From IMG/VR virus record IMGVR_UViG_3300030098_003940, positions 1 to 25,350 of that record: a DNA stretch of 25,350 bases. One strand, written 5' to 3'. This DNA is from a virus. The notes under the pieces are model-generated. The model was not told the origin of the DNA. It did not search any database and saw only the letters and a program-made list of their open reading frames with translations. This document shows, one piece after another, positions 5,237 to 14,182 of this stretch; the stretch's first letter is position 1, and each line of letters begins with the position of its first letter. The position numbers were made by a program, and so were the translations under genes.

Positions 5237-6061
5237 ATGAGTGAAAATGTAGAGACAAACGTAGGAACCGAAGAAAATAACGCTGCTGCTCCACCGGCCA
5301 TTAAAGAAGCCCCCAAGAATGCTTCTGAAGCCCGTGAAGCGAAGATTAGCGAACTGGTTGCGGCCATGAAAGCCTCCCAGGAGATGCAAGACAACGAAAA
5401 TCTTAATTCTGAGGACAATCATAAGGTAGATTACCAGCAGATGGTAGAGGGGCTCTCTGAAGATGGTCAAAAGTTTATTGGCAACCTCCGCCGTTCTTAC
5501 ACCAAGAAGACTCAAGAACTCGCAGAGCAAAGGCGTGAGATAGAGCAACAGCGTGCTCAGATTGAGGCCCAGCAGAAAGCTATGATGCAGTCTGACTTTT
5601 CTAAGCAGGTGCAAGAAGCTGCGTCGGGCGAAGATGTCAAGATAGATGTCTTTGACGAGAAGAGTGTCGAGAAACGCATTGAGCAAGAAGTAGCGCGTCG
5701 CCTGAACGAGATGATGAAGCCAATGAGAGAAGAGCATACTCTTCAACAGAGAAGATTAGCCCTTCAGTCTTTTAAGTCAGAACACCCTGACTTGGAAGAC
5801 TATAAACACGACATTGCGGCAGAACTTAAAGCCAACGACCACATGAACCTGGAGCAGGCTTACTGGATGGTCAAGGGCCGAAAGCTTGCAGACACCAAAG
5901 CCAAGCAAGACCAAGAACTCAAGACTTATAGAGACGCTGCGCGCCAGGCTGGATTAAAAATTGGTGGGCTCAACCGAGGCTCTAAGGCGGGAGTTCCCCC
6001 CAATGTAAAGCGCCAGGGCGCCTGGGCCATTTATGAATACTTGCATAACAACAAGAAGTGA
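5237..6061 (+). CDS. Capsid scaffold (assembly) protein, 274 aa
   Basis: Scaffolding proteins are acidic, coiled-coil proteins that direct procapsid assembly and then leave. This one fits: an acidic, disordered N-terminus (MSENVETNVG, Ala/Pro/Glu-rich to about residue 40), a strong coiled coil at roughly residues 88-125 (TQELAEQRREIEQQRAQIEA), a second helical charged part, and a basic C-terminal segment with RQGAWAIYEYLHNNKK that would bind the capsid protein. The ATG at 5237 is preceded by GAGGTG. It lies directly before the major capsid gene, the standard place for a scaffold. The portal, usually just upstream in the same direction, is here divergent. Confidence 0.85.
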   Translation: MSENVETNVGTEENNAAAPPAIKEAPKNASEAREAKISELVAAMKASQEMQDNENLNSEDNHKVDYQQMVEGLSEDGQKFIGNLRRSYTKKTQELAEQRREIEQQRAQIEAQQKAMMQSDFSKQVQEAASGEDVKIDVFDEKSVEKRIEQEVARRLNEMMKPMREEHTLQQRRLALQSFKSEHPDLEDYKHDIAAELKANDHMNLEQAYWMVKGRKLADTKAKQDQELKTYRDAARQAGLKIGGLNRGSKAGVPPNVKRQGAWAIYEYLHNNKK

Positions 6062-6155
6062 TGTATCAGTTGAAAGCCGGACAAGCGGACGACACCCCCT
6101 GATGGACAAGGTTGCATCTGCCCCAGCAAGAAAACCCTAAACAGAGAGGCCAATC

Positions 6156-7184
6156 ATGGCATTGTCTAACGACATCCTGAGTTCTACTCTTCGGATTCTT
6201 GTTGCTGAAGAGGTAGACAACCTACATAAAGCCATCCCATTCTTTAACGAGATCCAGGGAACAGGCGGTGTTGAAACTTATAGCGGTGGTTCACGAATCG
6301 ACCGTCCACTGATTCTCGCTGAGCACAGCCAGATTACCCAGCTTACGACTGGTTATGAGCCTGTGAACCTTGCAGTTAGTGACGTTCTGCGCCACGCCCA
6401 GTACAACTGGAACGACTTTGTTGCTCCGATTGTCATCACCAAGAAGGAAGAGCTTTCCAACCGAGGGGAACGAGCAATCGTCTCTATCGCCGAAGCTCGA
6501 CTGAAGAGTGTGATGGGCATGCTCAAGCGTGAGTTTGAGAAGCAGATTATTGCCAACTCTTCTACGGTCCTCACCGAGTTGAATACCCTGAATGGCTCCA
6601 GCGCTGCCAGTGGTTCAACGGGCTCTGGAACCAATGAAGGCTTCCTTGAGGCTGCTGCTGTTGGTGGTCAGAGCAACACTGTCGGTGGTCTCTCCAAGGG
6701 AACCTTCAGCGAGTTCAATAACCAGTGGGGTAACTTCGGTGGTGGTCTTGGAACGACGAACGATATCGTTGATCGTCTGACTGAGCTTTACATTGAGTGT
6801 CAGAACAACTCCCCCCGAGGGACGCCAAATCTGATTCTCGCGAGTTCAGCCTCGTACCGCTTCTACAAGTCTGCTCTCTTTGATGTGACTCGCTACATGC
6901 CTGAAGATGCTCAGGACGGTGGTCGCCTCAGCCTGATGTATGCAGGTGCCAAGATGTATGTTGACCCCTTCATGCCTGTCGGCACCGGGGCGAACGCCAT
7001 CAGCATGTACCTGCTGAACACCAACTTCATGAAGCTTGTCTATGATACTGAGGCATACTTCACCATGGGCGACTTCGAGAACGTGACTGGCTATGCTTCA
7101 CGCGCAGCCAACATCATGACTCGCTGTCAGTTGGTCACCGACCATCTGAAGTCCCAGGCTCTCGTAACCAACGCTGAAGCGTAA
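6156..7184 (+). CDS. Major capsid protein (HK97-fold), 342 aa
   Basis: A 342-residue protein following scaffold and preceding decoration and tail genes. It reads as a major capsid protein: N-terminal helix region (MALSNDILSSTLRILVAEEV), an E-loop-like GGVETYSGGSRIDRPLI segment, a long helix with IAEARLKSVMGMLKREFEKQ, a Gly/Ser-rich variable stretch (about residues 147-200), then the P/A-domain segment TPNLILASSASYRFYKSALF and GAKMYVDPFMPVG. The HK97 fold is inferred from length, order and these motifs. ATG 6156 is preceded by GAGAGG. The 94-base leader 6062-6155 holds no gene; GGACAAG occurs twice in it, and it may carry a promoter, which I cannot identify. Confidence 0.88.
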   Translation: MALSNDILSSTLRILVAEEVDNLHKAIPFFNEIQGTGGVETYSGGSRIDRPLILAEHSQITQLTTGYEPVNLAVSDVLRHAQYNWNDFVAPIVITKKEELSNRGERAIVSIAEARLKSVMGMLKREFEKQIIANSSTVLTELNTLNGSSAASGSTGSGTNEGFLEAAAVGGQSNTVGGLSKGTFSEFNNQWGNFGGGLGTTNDIVDRLTELYIECQNNSPRGTPNLILASSASYRFYKSALFDVTRYMPEDAQDGGRLSLMYAGAKMYVDPFMPVGTGANAISMYLLNTNFMKLVYDTEAYFTMGDFENVTGYASRAANIMTRCQLVTDHLKSQALVTNAEA

Positions 7185-7195
7185 GGAGGTAACCA

Positions 7196-7657
7196 ATGGC
7201 TACTAATACTCTTATTCAGAAGCTCTACGGCAAAGATGAGACTGGTGTTGGTGAGGGTGAAGCCTCGCAAAGCAATCGTCGTCAAGTGGAGACCTTCATC
7301 GCTTCTGCTGCTATCGTGGCTGGGGATGTCCTCGCTTTCGACCTCAGTCAGACCTCTGACGGGCTGAAGATGATGCGAGTCATCAAGGCTGATACTGATG
7401 CTGCCACTTCTAAGTGCTTCGTTGGCGTCGCTCTTGAGGCTGCTGCCGCTGAAGGTGACCGCGTAGATGTCTGTATTTCAGGCATCTGCACGGCTCTTGT
7501 CCATTCAGGCGGCGGCGTTGGCAAGCCGCTAATGATTAGTGCTGAAGGCGGAAAGTTCCAAGACTACGCTGACAACTCAGTGCTGTCCATTGCTGCACAC
7601 TGCGCGTCTGCTGTCGTCGGCGGTGTAGCTACCGTGGTAGTTCACAAGCAGTTCTAA
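7196..7657 (+). CDS. Capsid decoration (cement) protein candidate, 153 aa
   Basis: It lies 11 bases after the capsid gene with a strong AAGGAGGT ribosome binding site, suggesting high expression. The protein is small, beta-rich and Ala/Gly/Val-rich, with VAGDVLAFDLSQTSDG (about residues 40-55), CFVGVALEAAAAEGDRVDVC and a repeated hydrophobic strand pattern to the end. This is the layout of DUF2190-like capsid cement proteins (an N-terminal strand, then a small barrel with GDVL and GVAL...GD.V motifs), which stabilise heads at capsomer junctions. A head-fibre base is an alternative. The intrinsic terminator right after it makes capsid plus decoration the end of one expression unit. Confidence 0.65.
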   Translation: MATNTLIQKLYGKDETGVGEGEASQSNRRQVETFIASAAIVAGDVLAFDLSQTSDGLKMMRVIKADTDAATSKCFVGVALEAAAAEGDRVDVCISGICTALVHSGGGVGKPLMISAEGGKFQDYADNSVLSIAAHCASAVVGGVATVVVHKQF

Positions 7658-7686
7658 GCTACTCTCTCTACCTCCATGGCCCCTCA

Positions 7687-7720
7687 CTCCACCCTACGGC
7701 GGGGTGGGGGGTTTCCTTTT
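7687..7720 (+). terminator. Rho-independent terminator after the decoration gene
   Basis: CTCCACCC (7687-7694) pairs with GGGTGGGG (7702-7709), with one T-G wobble, around a 7-base loop, followed by GGTTTCCTTTT (7710-7720). A GC-rich stem followed by a T-rich tract 30 bases after a highly expressed gene is a classical intrinsic terminator. T7 has its main terminator at the same place, after the capsid gene, lowering tail-gene expression relative to capsid. Confidence 0.85.
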
Positions 7721-7731
7721 AGGAGCTTCCC

Positions 7732-9042
7732 ATGAACCTGGGCCAAATCATTGACCGTTGCGGCAACATCCTCGACTACTCCCCAGCGCTGACCAGCTAT
7801 CGACAAGAGGTTCGCGACATTGTGAATATGGTTTACCTGGAGCTTTTTGGGGAGCGCCCTTTCCAGTTTGCGCAAAAGACCACCAAAATCACCGCCTACC
7901 CAGACGCCAAGCCCGCTGGCACGGCCATTACCCTCACTGGGGGGAGCAATGACGTCATCTGCGCAGGGCTTTTCGCTACTTACATGAACGGCATGATTCT
8001 CGAAGTGCAGGGCTCAACAACAGCCAACAACAATGGTGAGTACATCATCAGACACGTAAGCACGACCGACCGCGTTTACGTCGAAAATGAGGACGGTTCT
8101 ACCCCGTCGTTTACCGCTGATGCTACTACGGCAGGCAACGCAAACCTAACTTTAACCGTAAAGCATCGGTACGTTGACCTGCCTCAAGACTGCATCGCTC
8201 CGCTGGCTGTGGGCATAAGGACTCCTGGAAGCTCAGCCTCTCAGCCTATGGACTATCTGACCATGTACTTGGACGAGGCAATGAATCTCGACCTGGACGA
8301 GGTCTCAAGGCCGACTGACTTTATCCACATGAGCCCCGTTAGCGTCAATGGCCCGCCGAAGGCCCCCACAGTGGCTTCTGCTGGCGGCGGGTCGCCTGTC
8401 CCTGCTGGCACCTATGATGCTGTCTACACAATCATGGTGAACGGCAGAGAGTCTTCCGCCTCTCCTGTGAGCGCGTATGTCACCTTAGGCGTAGCAGCCC
8501 CTCTTCAGTCTTCAGATTTACTCCTCACGGGAGCCAACACTGGTCGCGTAAAGAAAGTTTATGTCAGGGGGCCGAACTCTGACGCTTTCTACTATGTGGC
8601 ACAAGTTGCTGTCGGCACAACCGACACTGCGGGAACAATAGCTTTAGCAACCAATCCTCACTGGCTGACAGACAGAAACACCTACCCCAAGCTTCCAGAG
8701 AATGACGGGCTGTACACCAGGCTGAGGATGTACCCGCGCCAGGACGCTGAATACAGCCTCACCGTTCGCTATCTCTTTCGCCCAGAAAAGCTGCTTGATG
8801 AAAGCGATATCCCCGTTCTCCCAGCGGCCAATCATATTTATCTGGTGTACCGGACGTGCCAGGAGCTATTCTCAAAGCACAACAACATGCCTCAGTCTCA
8901 GATGTACCAACTAAAGGCTGACAGGGAGCTTCAGAATCTGATGAACAGGTACTTGAGCCAAAAGACTGCTACCTACATCAAAGGCGCTTTCCGTTCAGGT
9001 TCCCTCTTCCAGCGGCCAATGCCCGTGTTGACGCACTCATGA
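7732..9042 (+). CDS. Tail adaptor / head-tail connector protein with inserted beta domains, 436 aa
   Basis: The N-terminal 45 residues (IIDRCGNILDYSPALTSYRQ...IVNMVYLELFGERPFQF) are the helical start typical of podovirus adaptor proteins (the T7 gp11 / tail tubular A functional class), which join portal to nozzle. The helical core returns at the end (NHIYLVYRTCQELFSKHN to YLSQKT, about residues 365-415). Two beta insertions sit between: residues about 60-155, and about 210-318, the latter FN3/Ig-like (GTYDAVYTIMVNGRESSASP). ATG 7732 is preceded by AGGAG just downstream of the terminator. The stop overlaps the next ATG as ATGA. Assignment rests on position and the N-terminal pattern. Confidence 0.7.
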   Translation: MNLGQIIDRCGNILDYSPALTSYRQEVRDIVNMVYLELFGERPFQFAQKTTKITAYPDAKPAGTAITLTGGSNDVICAGLFATYMNGMILEVQGSTTANNNGEYIIRHVSTTDRVYVENEDGSTPSFTADATTAGNANLTLTVKHRYVDLPQDCIAPLAVGIRTPGSSASQPMDYLTMYLDEAMNLDLDEVSRPTDFIHMSPVSVNGPPKAPTVASAGGGSPVPAGTYDAVYTIMVNGRESSASPVSAYVTLGVAAPLQSSDLLLTGANTGRVKKVYVRGPNSDAFYYVAQVAVGTTDTAGTIALATNPHWLTDRNTYPKLPENDGLYTRLRMYPRQDAEYSLTVRYLFRPEKLLDESDIPVLPAANHIYLVYRTCQELFSKHNNMPQSQMYQLKADRELQNLMNRYLSQKTATYIKGAFRSGSLFQRPMPVLTHS

Positions 9043-11156
9043 AAACCACAAACAGACTCACAGTCCCTATATCTCTTGGAATCGACCAAAGGATTCCACC
9101 AGACCAGTACGCTTCTGACTTGGTTCAGAACTTTACCTATGAGAAAATGTCTCGTGGGTGGGATTCAAGGATTGGTTACGAGAGCTATCTCACGACAACT
9201 GGCTCTACAATGCCTTTGTCTACCGAGATTCCCTTTCGAGTAGACTCAGTGTTTTGCTGGAACAAGCAGCAGGGGCGTCAGCAGTTCTTGATTTGCGAAG
9301 GTAGCTCTTCTTCTGGAATCGGGCGTCTTCTTTTGGTTCGCCCAAAAACAAACGGGGTGTACCAGCTTGACAACAACAGAGCGATTCCTGGGCCTAACGA
9401 TTACAACAGTCAGTACATCCCTTTTGGCAACTACCTCGTCATACTGAACGGCACTGACAAGCCCATCAAGACTTCCCTGTGGCCCTTTGACTTCTTTGTG
9501 GCTGCAGGACGAAGCCCGGTGTACCCTCTTGGCTGGCAGGGAACGCCAGCAGTGCCCGACCCTTGGGGAGTCGACCCTGACGCGAGCAAAATGTCTCCAA
9601 AACAGAATGTGGCAATGTACATAGGAGAAAGCTCTGAAGAGGGTGGGCTTGGCTCAAAGGACGGCAGCGGAAAGTTCCAGGGCGCATATAGCTGGAAGGT
9701 AAGCTTTGTGAACGAGTCTGGCTCAGAAAGCCCGCTCAGCGCAGCTTCAAGGATTATTGACTGGACCTCGTCTGATACCAGACAGGTGTGTATGATTGAA
9801 ATACCGCACGGACCTAAAGGCACCGTGGCTCGAAAGCTGTACAGGACCTTAGATATGTCCGACGGCTTTCTTTCCGCCTACTACTATGTAGGGCAGGTAG
9901 ACAACAACATAGACACAGTCATGTACGACAACGTCTCTGATACGGCACTCATCAGTGCCGCCCCATCGGTGTCTGCGTCTGTCTCGTTGCCGGCACCTAA
10001 AGCGAGGTTCGGTGCTGCCTTTAACAACTGCCTTTTCCTGGAAGCTGGCGCTCATTCTGGCACTCGTGTTCACTATTCGACACCTGGAACAATAGACCAG
10101 TTCGGATTGCTGGACTTTATTGATGTAGGGTCTCGTGACTACGGAAGCATTACTGCGCTGAGGTCGTACTACGACAGCCTTATCGTCTTCCGAGAGAAAG
10201 GCATTGATGTAGTGAGAGGCACGTACCCGAACTTCACAGTCTCTGCATTGACTGGTGGTGTCGGCTGTGTGGGCCCAGACAGCGTTGTAGAGGTCCCTGG
10301 GGCCGGTTTACTCTTCTTGTCTTATGACGGGGTCTATGCGCTCACAGGAGGCCTTGAAGGGGGCTCCCAGATACAAGTGGTGCCAGCGTCTGATGGTTTG
10401 TTTGATGTCATGAGAACGGTCAACAGGGGCGCCCTCTCCAGAGCTACAGCGAGATACTCTAACAAATGGAGAGAGGCTCACTTCTACATCCCGACAGAAG
10501 GTGAAGACAGGCCCAATCTTGGACTTGTCTTTCATATGGACAAGAAGTCATGGAGTGTAAGGAAAGGGTTCCCTGTGGGTTGTTTGACTACAACTTGGGA
10601 TGGGGACTTTGTCTTTGGCCACAGCTACGGGACGCAAGGAAACCTCCACGGAGAAGCAGGGCTCTTCGTTATTTCCAGAACAAGGCACGCTGGTTACAAC
10701 ACAAGAGCGGGAGCAGAGGCCAACTTTGTCGCTGCAAATCCTCCTGTAAGTATATTCAGGTCAGTGGCCCACGACTTCACAGCGCCAGAAGTTAAGAAGT
10801 TCGTGAAGTACGTTTATCTGTATGTCCTGACGGTCGGCGGAGACAACTCCATCTCTATGGAGTACCGCCTGGACGATGACTACACAGGAACAGTCACGGA
10901 AACTCGCCAGATGCAGCGACCAGACCATCCAGACCAAGAAGTCTTTGATACTGCAGTCTACGATACCTCAGTGTGGGAGAAGGGCCTGGTCACAGAGATC
11001 AGGTTCCCTGTGCCTGAGAAAGGTTGCGACAGGTTTCAGTTTCAAGTGAGCACCGACAAGGATATGGTTCTGATTGGGTACACTATCGAGTACAGCATCA
11101 GCGGCACGCGGGTCATCACGGGCCAATCATCCCTTACCACAAGGAGCAGAGCATGA
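9039..11156 (+). CDS. Tail nozzle / tail tubular protein B-like protein, 705 aa
   Basis: Nozzle proteins form the distal hexameric tube of short tails and are built of beta-propeller-like repeats. This 705-residue protein begins MKTTNRLTVPISLGIDQRIP. It contains an FN3-like insert (YSWKVSFVNESGSESPLSAA, about residues 220-300) and the characteristic core YYDSLIVFREKGIDVVRGTY then GCVGPDSVVEVPGAGLLFLS and YDGVYALTGG (about residues 370-440), the GAP/SV-FLS-DGVY pattern of podovirus tail proteins. A C-terminal beta domain follows (about 590-700). It overlaps the adaptor gene by 4 bases and the next gene by 4 bases, so adaptor, nozzle and appendage are coupled. The structural role is well supported; exact equivalence to T7 gp12 is inference. 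Confidence 0.78.
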   Translation: MKTTNRLTVPISLGIDQRIPPDQYASDLVQNFTYEKMSRGWDSRIGYESYLTTTGSTMPLSTEIPFRVDSVFCWNKQQGRQQFLICEGSSSSGIGRLLLVRPKTNGVYQLDNNRAIPGPNDYNSQYIPFGNYLVILNGTDKPIKTSLWPFDFFVAAGRSPVYPLGWQGTPAVPDPWGVDPDASKMSPKQNVAMYIGESSEEGGLGSKDGSGKFQGAYSWKVSFVNESGSESPLSAASRIIDWTSSDTRQVCMIEIPHGPKGTVARKLYRTLDMSDGFLSAYYYVGQVDNNIDTVMYDNVSDTALISAAPSVSASVSLPAPKARFGAAFNNCLFLEAGAHSGTRVHYSTPGTIDQFGLLDFIDVGSRDYGSITALRSYYDSLIVFREKGIDVVRGTYPNFTVSALTGGVGCVGPDSVVEVPGAGLLFLSYDGVYALTGGLEGGSQIQVVPASDGLFDVMRTVNRGALSRATARYSNKWREAHFYIPTEGEDRPNLGLVFHMDKKSWSVRKGFPVGCLTTTWDGDFVFGHSYGTQGNLHGEAGLFVISRTRHAGYNTRAGAEANFVAANPPVSIFRSVAHDFTAPEVKKFVKYVYLYVLTVGGDNSISMEYRLDDDYTGTVTETRQMQRPDHPDQEVFDTAVYDTSVWEKGLVTEIRFPVPEKGCDRFQFQVSTDKDMVLIGYTIEYSISGTRVITGQSSLTTRSRA

Positions 11157-11830
11157 GCTTCAAGTGGACTCCCTCCCAGCTTCAGACAGACAATGTCACG
11201 GATGTTGACGCATTCAATGAAAGGTATGGTCAATTAAAGAGTGAGTTGAATGGCTCGATGGGGCGCGACCAGCTTCCAGAACGAAGCATCACGACAGCTA
11301 TGCTCAAGTCTGGGTCTTTTTACCGATTCAAAAGAGAAAAGCTCCGGCTTCAAGACCCTTACAGGGCTGAACCTACTCCAGGCCTAAGCTTTCCTGGGTG
11401 CCAGTATTCTAAGTACTCAGGCGGGCTTGTTCGCTCGAACAGCTACACATTTGATTGCGTTGAAGGAATGCTTCATATCGAAGCAAGCTTGTGCTTTTAT
11501 CTGCAGCACAGCACGATGGCTGATCCAGAAATTTACTGGACTACAATTAAAGACATGCAGCCCTACGGTCAGTTCCAGCTTCTTGTGAACAGCGTTCAGG
11601 TTGTCTCTCCTGAGTTTAAAGTCTGGCAGCGTGGAGGTACTGTCTACATGGTCGGCGACATTCCGGTGTCTGACGGCGACCAGACAATCCAGTTCTTTTG
11701 GGGAGCAAGACCGCCGGGTGAAGTAGACTATTTAAAGACTGGCGCTTCAGGAAAGTGGACATCAAGAACAGATGAGCCAGTATTCTTCTTTGACGGTGGA
11801 ACCTTACTTCTTATCAACAGGTTCAGATAA
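11153..11830 (+). CDS. Virion appendage-like protein A, 225 aa
   Basis: ATG 11153 overlaps the nozzle stop (ATGA) and has AAGGAG upstream. The first 55 residues look like an attachment domain: MSFKWTPSQLQTDNVTDVDA, then FNERYGQLKSELNGS and LPERSITTAM. The rest is a predicted beta-sandwich rich in Tyr, Phe and Gly (VRSNSYTFDCVEGMLHIEAS, FFDGGTLLLINRF). The next two genes repeat this layout. I interpret it as a tail- or head-attached appendage or short fibre. No enzymatic motif is seen, and I do not recognise a named family. Confidence 0.6.
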   Translation: MSFKWTPSQLQTDNVTDVDAFNERYGQLKSELNGSMGRDQLPERSITTAMLKSGSFYRFKREKLRLQDPYRAEPTPGLSFPGCQYSKYSGGLVRSNSYTFDCVEGMLHIEASLCFYLQHSTMADPEIYWTTIKDMQPYGQFQLLVNSVQVVSPEFKVWQRGGTVYMVGDIPVSDGDQTIQFFWGARPPGEVDYLKTGASGKWTSRTDEPVFFFDGGTLLLINRFR

Positions 11831-12738
11831 TGAGCAGAATTACAAACTCAGACTTCCAGGCGGGAGAGGTCATCTCTGACTCCGATGTTGCTTCTAAGTT
11901 TACAGATGTAGCTACAGCGACGCAGAATATTGACGAAAACAACGTTCAAAGCGGAGCTATTGACGTTACCCACATGCCAAATACTTCAATGTTCGTAAAG
12001 AAGTCTGGAGTACAGCTATCTACCGCTCCAGTCACGGTTCAGAACCGCGTAGGCGCCGCATCAACAGTCCTTCTGACGCTTAATCTTGGAGGGTCGACGA
12101 CTGTCGCCACCAACGATTTGCTCAGGCTCTATTACCAAGTAGAAGTCTCTGGCTCAGCTACAACTTTAACCAACTATCCTCTTTACGACAGAGCTATCGA
12201 AAGAAAAGGGGGTATATTTTGGTGCTTGTGGCTGGAATATGCCACCGATCCAGGGCTGACCACATGGGTCACAGTCAAAGGTCAAGAGTCGCCGCAGAAT
12301 TACAACTTTGGGCCGCACGGCTCAGCAACAAGCGCTCATGGGTTTGACTTTGGGAAAAAAGACGAAGAGAAGCAAAGCTCTTTGATGATGATTCCTCATT
12401 ACCCGGTATTAAACTACAAAGAAGGGAACACTAATGTAGATGGGACCAGCGCCACAAACAGAAAGTGGTGGGACTCTGGAAACACAGAGCGCAGAAGCTA
12501 TACCTCTATGCGAGGATACGCTCACACTGGTGCGTCTTACACTATGTATGGAGTAAGGCTTCAAGCCGCTGGGGTGTACCATGGAGCCTACATTATGCCT
12601 ACCGCGTCACTGTACAACGGAGGCTTGCGGGTCATTGATGGTTCTTGGCCGTCAGATTCCGCGAACGTTCCAGACAATAGCTTCAACATTACTTTTAACC
12701 AGAGCCAGTTAGCGTTAATGCTGCTGAAGGAAGAATAA
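11830..12738 (+). CDS. Virion appendage-like protein B, 302 aa
   Basis: The ATG overlaps the previous stop as TAATG; only a weak purine stretch precedes it, so reinitiation after the upstream gene is likely. The N-terminus (FQAGEVISDSDVASKFTDVA, then NIDENNVQSGAIDVTHMP) parallels those of the genes before and after. The remaining 240 residues are beta-rich with many Tyr, Thr and Gly and short Trp-containing strands (GIFWCLWLEYATDPGLTTWV). The end FNITFNQSQLALMLLKEE is a final strand or helix. A trimeric or multimeric fibre-type virion protein is the best guess; receptor binding is possible but not shown. Confidence 0.6.
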   Translation: MSRITNSDFQAGEVISDSDVASKFTDVATATQNIDENNVQSGAIDVTHMPNTSMFVKKSGVQLSTAPVTVQNRVGAASTVLLTLNLGGSTTVATNDLLRLYYQVEVSGSATTLTNYPLYDRAIERKGGIFWCLWLEYATDPGLTTWVTVKGQESPQNYNFGPHGSATSAHGFDFGKKDEEKQSSLMMIPHYPVLNYKEGNTNVDGTSATNRKWWDSGNTERRSYTSMRGYAHTGASYTMYGVRLQAAGVYHGAYIMPTASLYNGGLRVIDGSWPSDSANVPDNSFNITFNQSQLALMLLKEE

Positions 12739-13502
12739 TGGCATATGTTCCCCCGTATACGCCATCAGGCACGGTGACTGCTCTTGGGTTGAATAACAAC
12801 CTGAAAACCCTTCAGGACTATGTGAACGGGGGAGTTGCCGCTGGCGACCTGAAGACATCTGCAGCTTGGGTAGACAAAACGCAGGTCATGCCTGGCAGGT
12901 ACTATGCTCACAGCAACACGATGAGCTTTGTTAGTGGCTTCTGTGGAGGAAGAACTCGGACTGTCCCTACGGATTTGTACACATACCTAAATCGACAGAA
13001 CACTGCCCGCCTGGGGGCCATTGGAGAGAACAAGCCGTACTCATTTGTGCCGAACGGCTCTGTTATGCTGGATCTGCCTCGCGCTGCGTCTGTAGTCTTT
13101 GTAAGCTGGTTTGGATATCATAAGCATAATGGCTACGATTCAGACAATAGACCAGGCGCCGCTGAAGTAGAGCTTGTTCTTACTCAAGACTCTCTTGGTG
13201 ACCAGTACTTCTTTTCCAACGATACAATCACTGCAGGAACAGCAACCTCAAGCGGAAGGCTTCCTCATTCGATTAGTTGGACTGTAGAAGAGTCGGCTGC
13301 TGTTGCTGGCGGAGGCACGACAGAAGATGAGTACGCTCCTGGCAGCGGAATTGTTTTACGTGCTCCCAACGCTGGGTTTATAATGATTAACCCAGGGTCA
13401 GGAGTCTCTGCTGGTCTTTGGAGGGCAGCGCTCATTGGTCAAACAAATTCACCAACGGTTCGGTGGCTTCACTGGTCCATTAACATTGAGGCTTGGTACT
13501 AA
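12738..13502 (+). CDS. Virion appendage-like protein C, 254 aa
   Basis: It overlaps the previous gene by one base (TAATG) and has AAGGAAG upstream. The N-terminus MAYVPPYTPSGTVTALGLNN followed by LKTLQDYVNGGVAAGDLKTS again shows the shared layout of helix, Gly loop and acidic-leucine turn. The body is beta-rich (VVFVSWFGYHKHNGYDSD, ending WLHWSINIEAWY) with Gly/Ala loops. The C-terminal aromatic strand resembles that of other small phage fibre proteins. Probably a structural protein attached near the nozzle; function beyond that is unknown. Confidence 0.6.
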   Translation: MAYVPPYTPSGTVTALGLNNNLKTLQDYVNGGVAAGDLKTSAAWVDKTQVMPGRYYAHSNTMSFVSGFCGGRTRTVPTDLYTYLNRQNTARLGAIGENKPYSFVPNGSVMLDLPRAASVVFVSWFGYHKHNGYDSDNRPGAAEVELVLTQDSLGDQYFFSNDTITAGTATSSGRLPHSISWTVEESAAVAGGGTTEDEYAPGSGIVLRAPNAGFIMINPGSGVSAGLWRAALIGQTNSPTVRWLHWSINIEAWY

Positions 13503-14173
13503 TGGCATACGGAACAGGAAGAGATATCGCTTCAACCGCCACGTCAAGAGCGGCACAAGGAGCAAGCTTAGGAACCATGATCGCCCCCGGCATCGGCACA
13601 GCTATAGGTGCCGGAATCGGCTTGGTCGGAGGAGGCGTAGAGGGGTTCTTTGCTAACAAAGACGACAGGGACCGCCTTAAAGAGCTTGAGCGTCTCGAAG
13701 AGATGGGTGCTTTGGGTTTAACGGGTGCTGAAGAGAGAGAGGCTCGCAGGACGTTTGTGGACCCCGCTGCAGCCGCAGCAAGGCAAAGCCAGTCACAGAT
13801 GGCGCAGTTCCTTCCTATGCTTGGGAACAACCCAGGTGCCGCGATTGCTGCTCAGGCTCAGCTACAAGAAAGTCAGCAGCAAGCAATGCTGGCCGCATCG
13901 CAAGAAATTGAGTCAGTAAATCAGGCCAAGATTGCCGCCCAGAAAGATGAAATGGAAGACGCTCGCTCAAGGATGATGATTCAAAGCCAACTGAGACAGC
14001 AGGAAGCAGCCAAAGCCTTCACGGAAGCTATTCCAATGATTGAAGAGGGAATGCAGCGCCAAGCTTTGGTGGATGCTCAGTCTACTTTCCAGTCCGTATT
14101 TGGAAGCGGATTCACCGCTGAAGATGAAGACCTTATTTATGAAGCAATGATTGAAGAGATAAACTTCTTGTAG
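13502..14173 (+). CDS. Internal virion protein, T7 gp14-like, 223 aa
   Basis: The ATG at 13502 overlaps the previous stop (TAATG). The N-terminus holds a glycine-zipper hydrophobic segment at about residues 20-50 (GTMIAPGIGTAIGAGIGLVG), typical of ejection proteins that insert into the outer membrane. The rest is Gln/Ala-rich helical coil (AARQSQSQMAQFL, AQAQLQESQQQAMLAASQ) with an acidic end. T7 gp14 and P22 gp7 share this composition: small, Ala-rich, with a glycine-rich membrane-active start. Its place after nozzle and appendages and before two larger helical proteins matches the gp14-gp15-gp16 order. No sequence identity to T7 is claimed. Confidence 0.7.
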   Translation: MAYGTGRDIASTATSRAAQGASLGTMIAPGIGTAIGAGIGLVGGGVEGFFANKDDRDRLKELERLEEMGALGLTGAEEREARRTFVDPAAAAARQSQSQMAQFLPMLGNNPGAAIAAQAQLQESQQQAMLAASQEIESVNQAKIAAQKDEMEDARSRMMIQSQLRQQEAAKAFTEAIPMIEEGMQRQALVDAQSTFQSVFGSGFTAEDEDLIYEAMIEEINFL

Positions 14174-14182
14174 AGGTGATTT

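Noticed and set aside
5195-5746. 183-aa open frame on minus, antisense to the scaffold gene
   Set aside because: The plus frame is a typical scaffold with coiled coil and binding site; the antisense leucine/phenylalanine-rich frame is its shadow.
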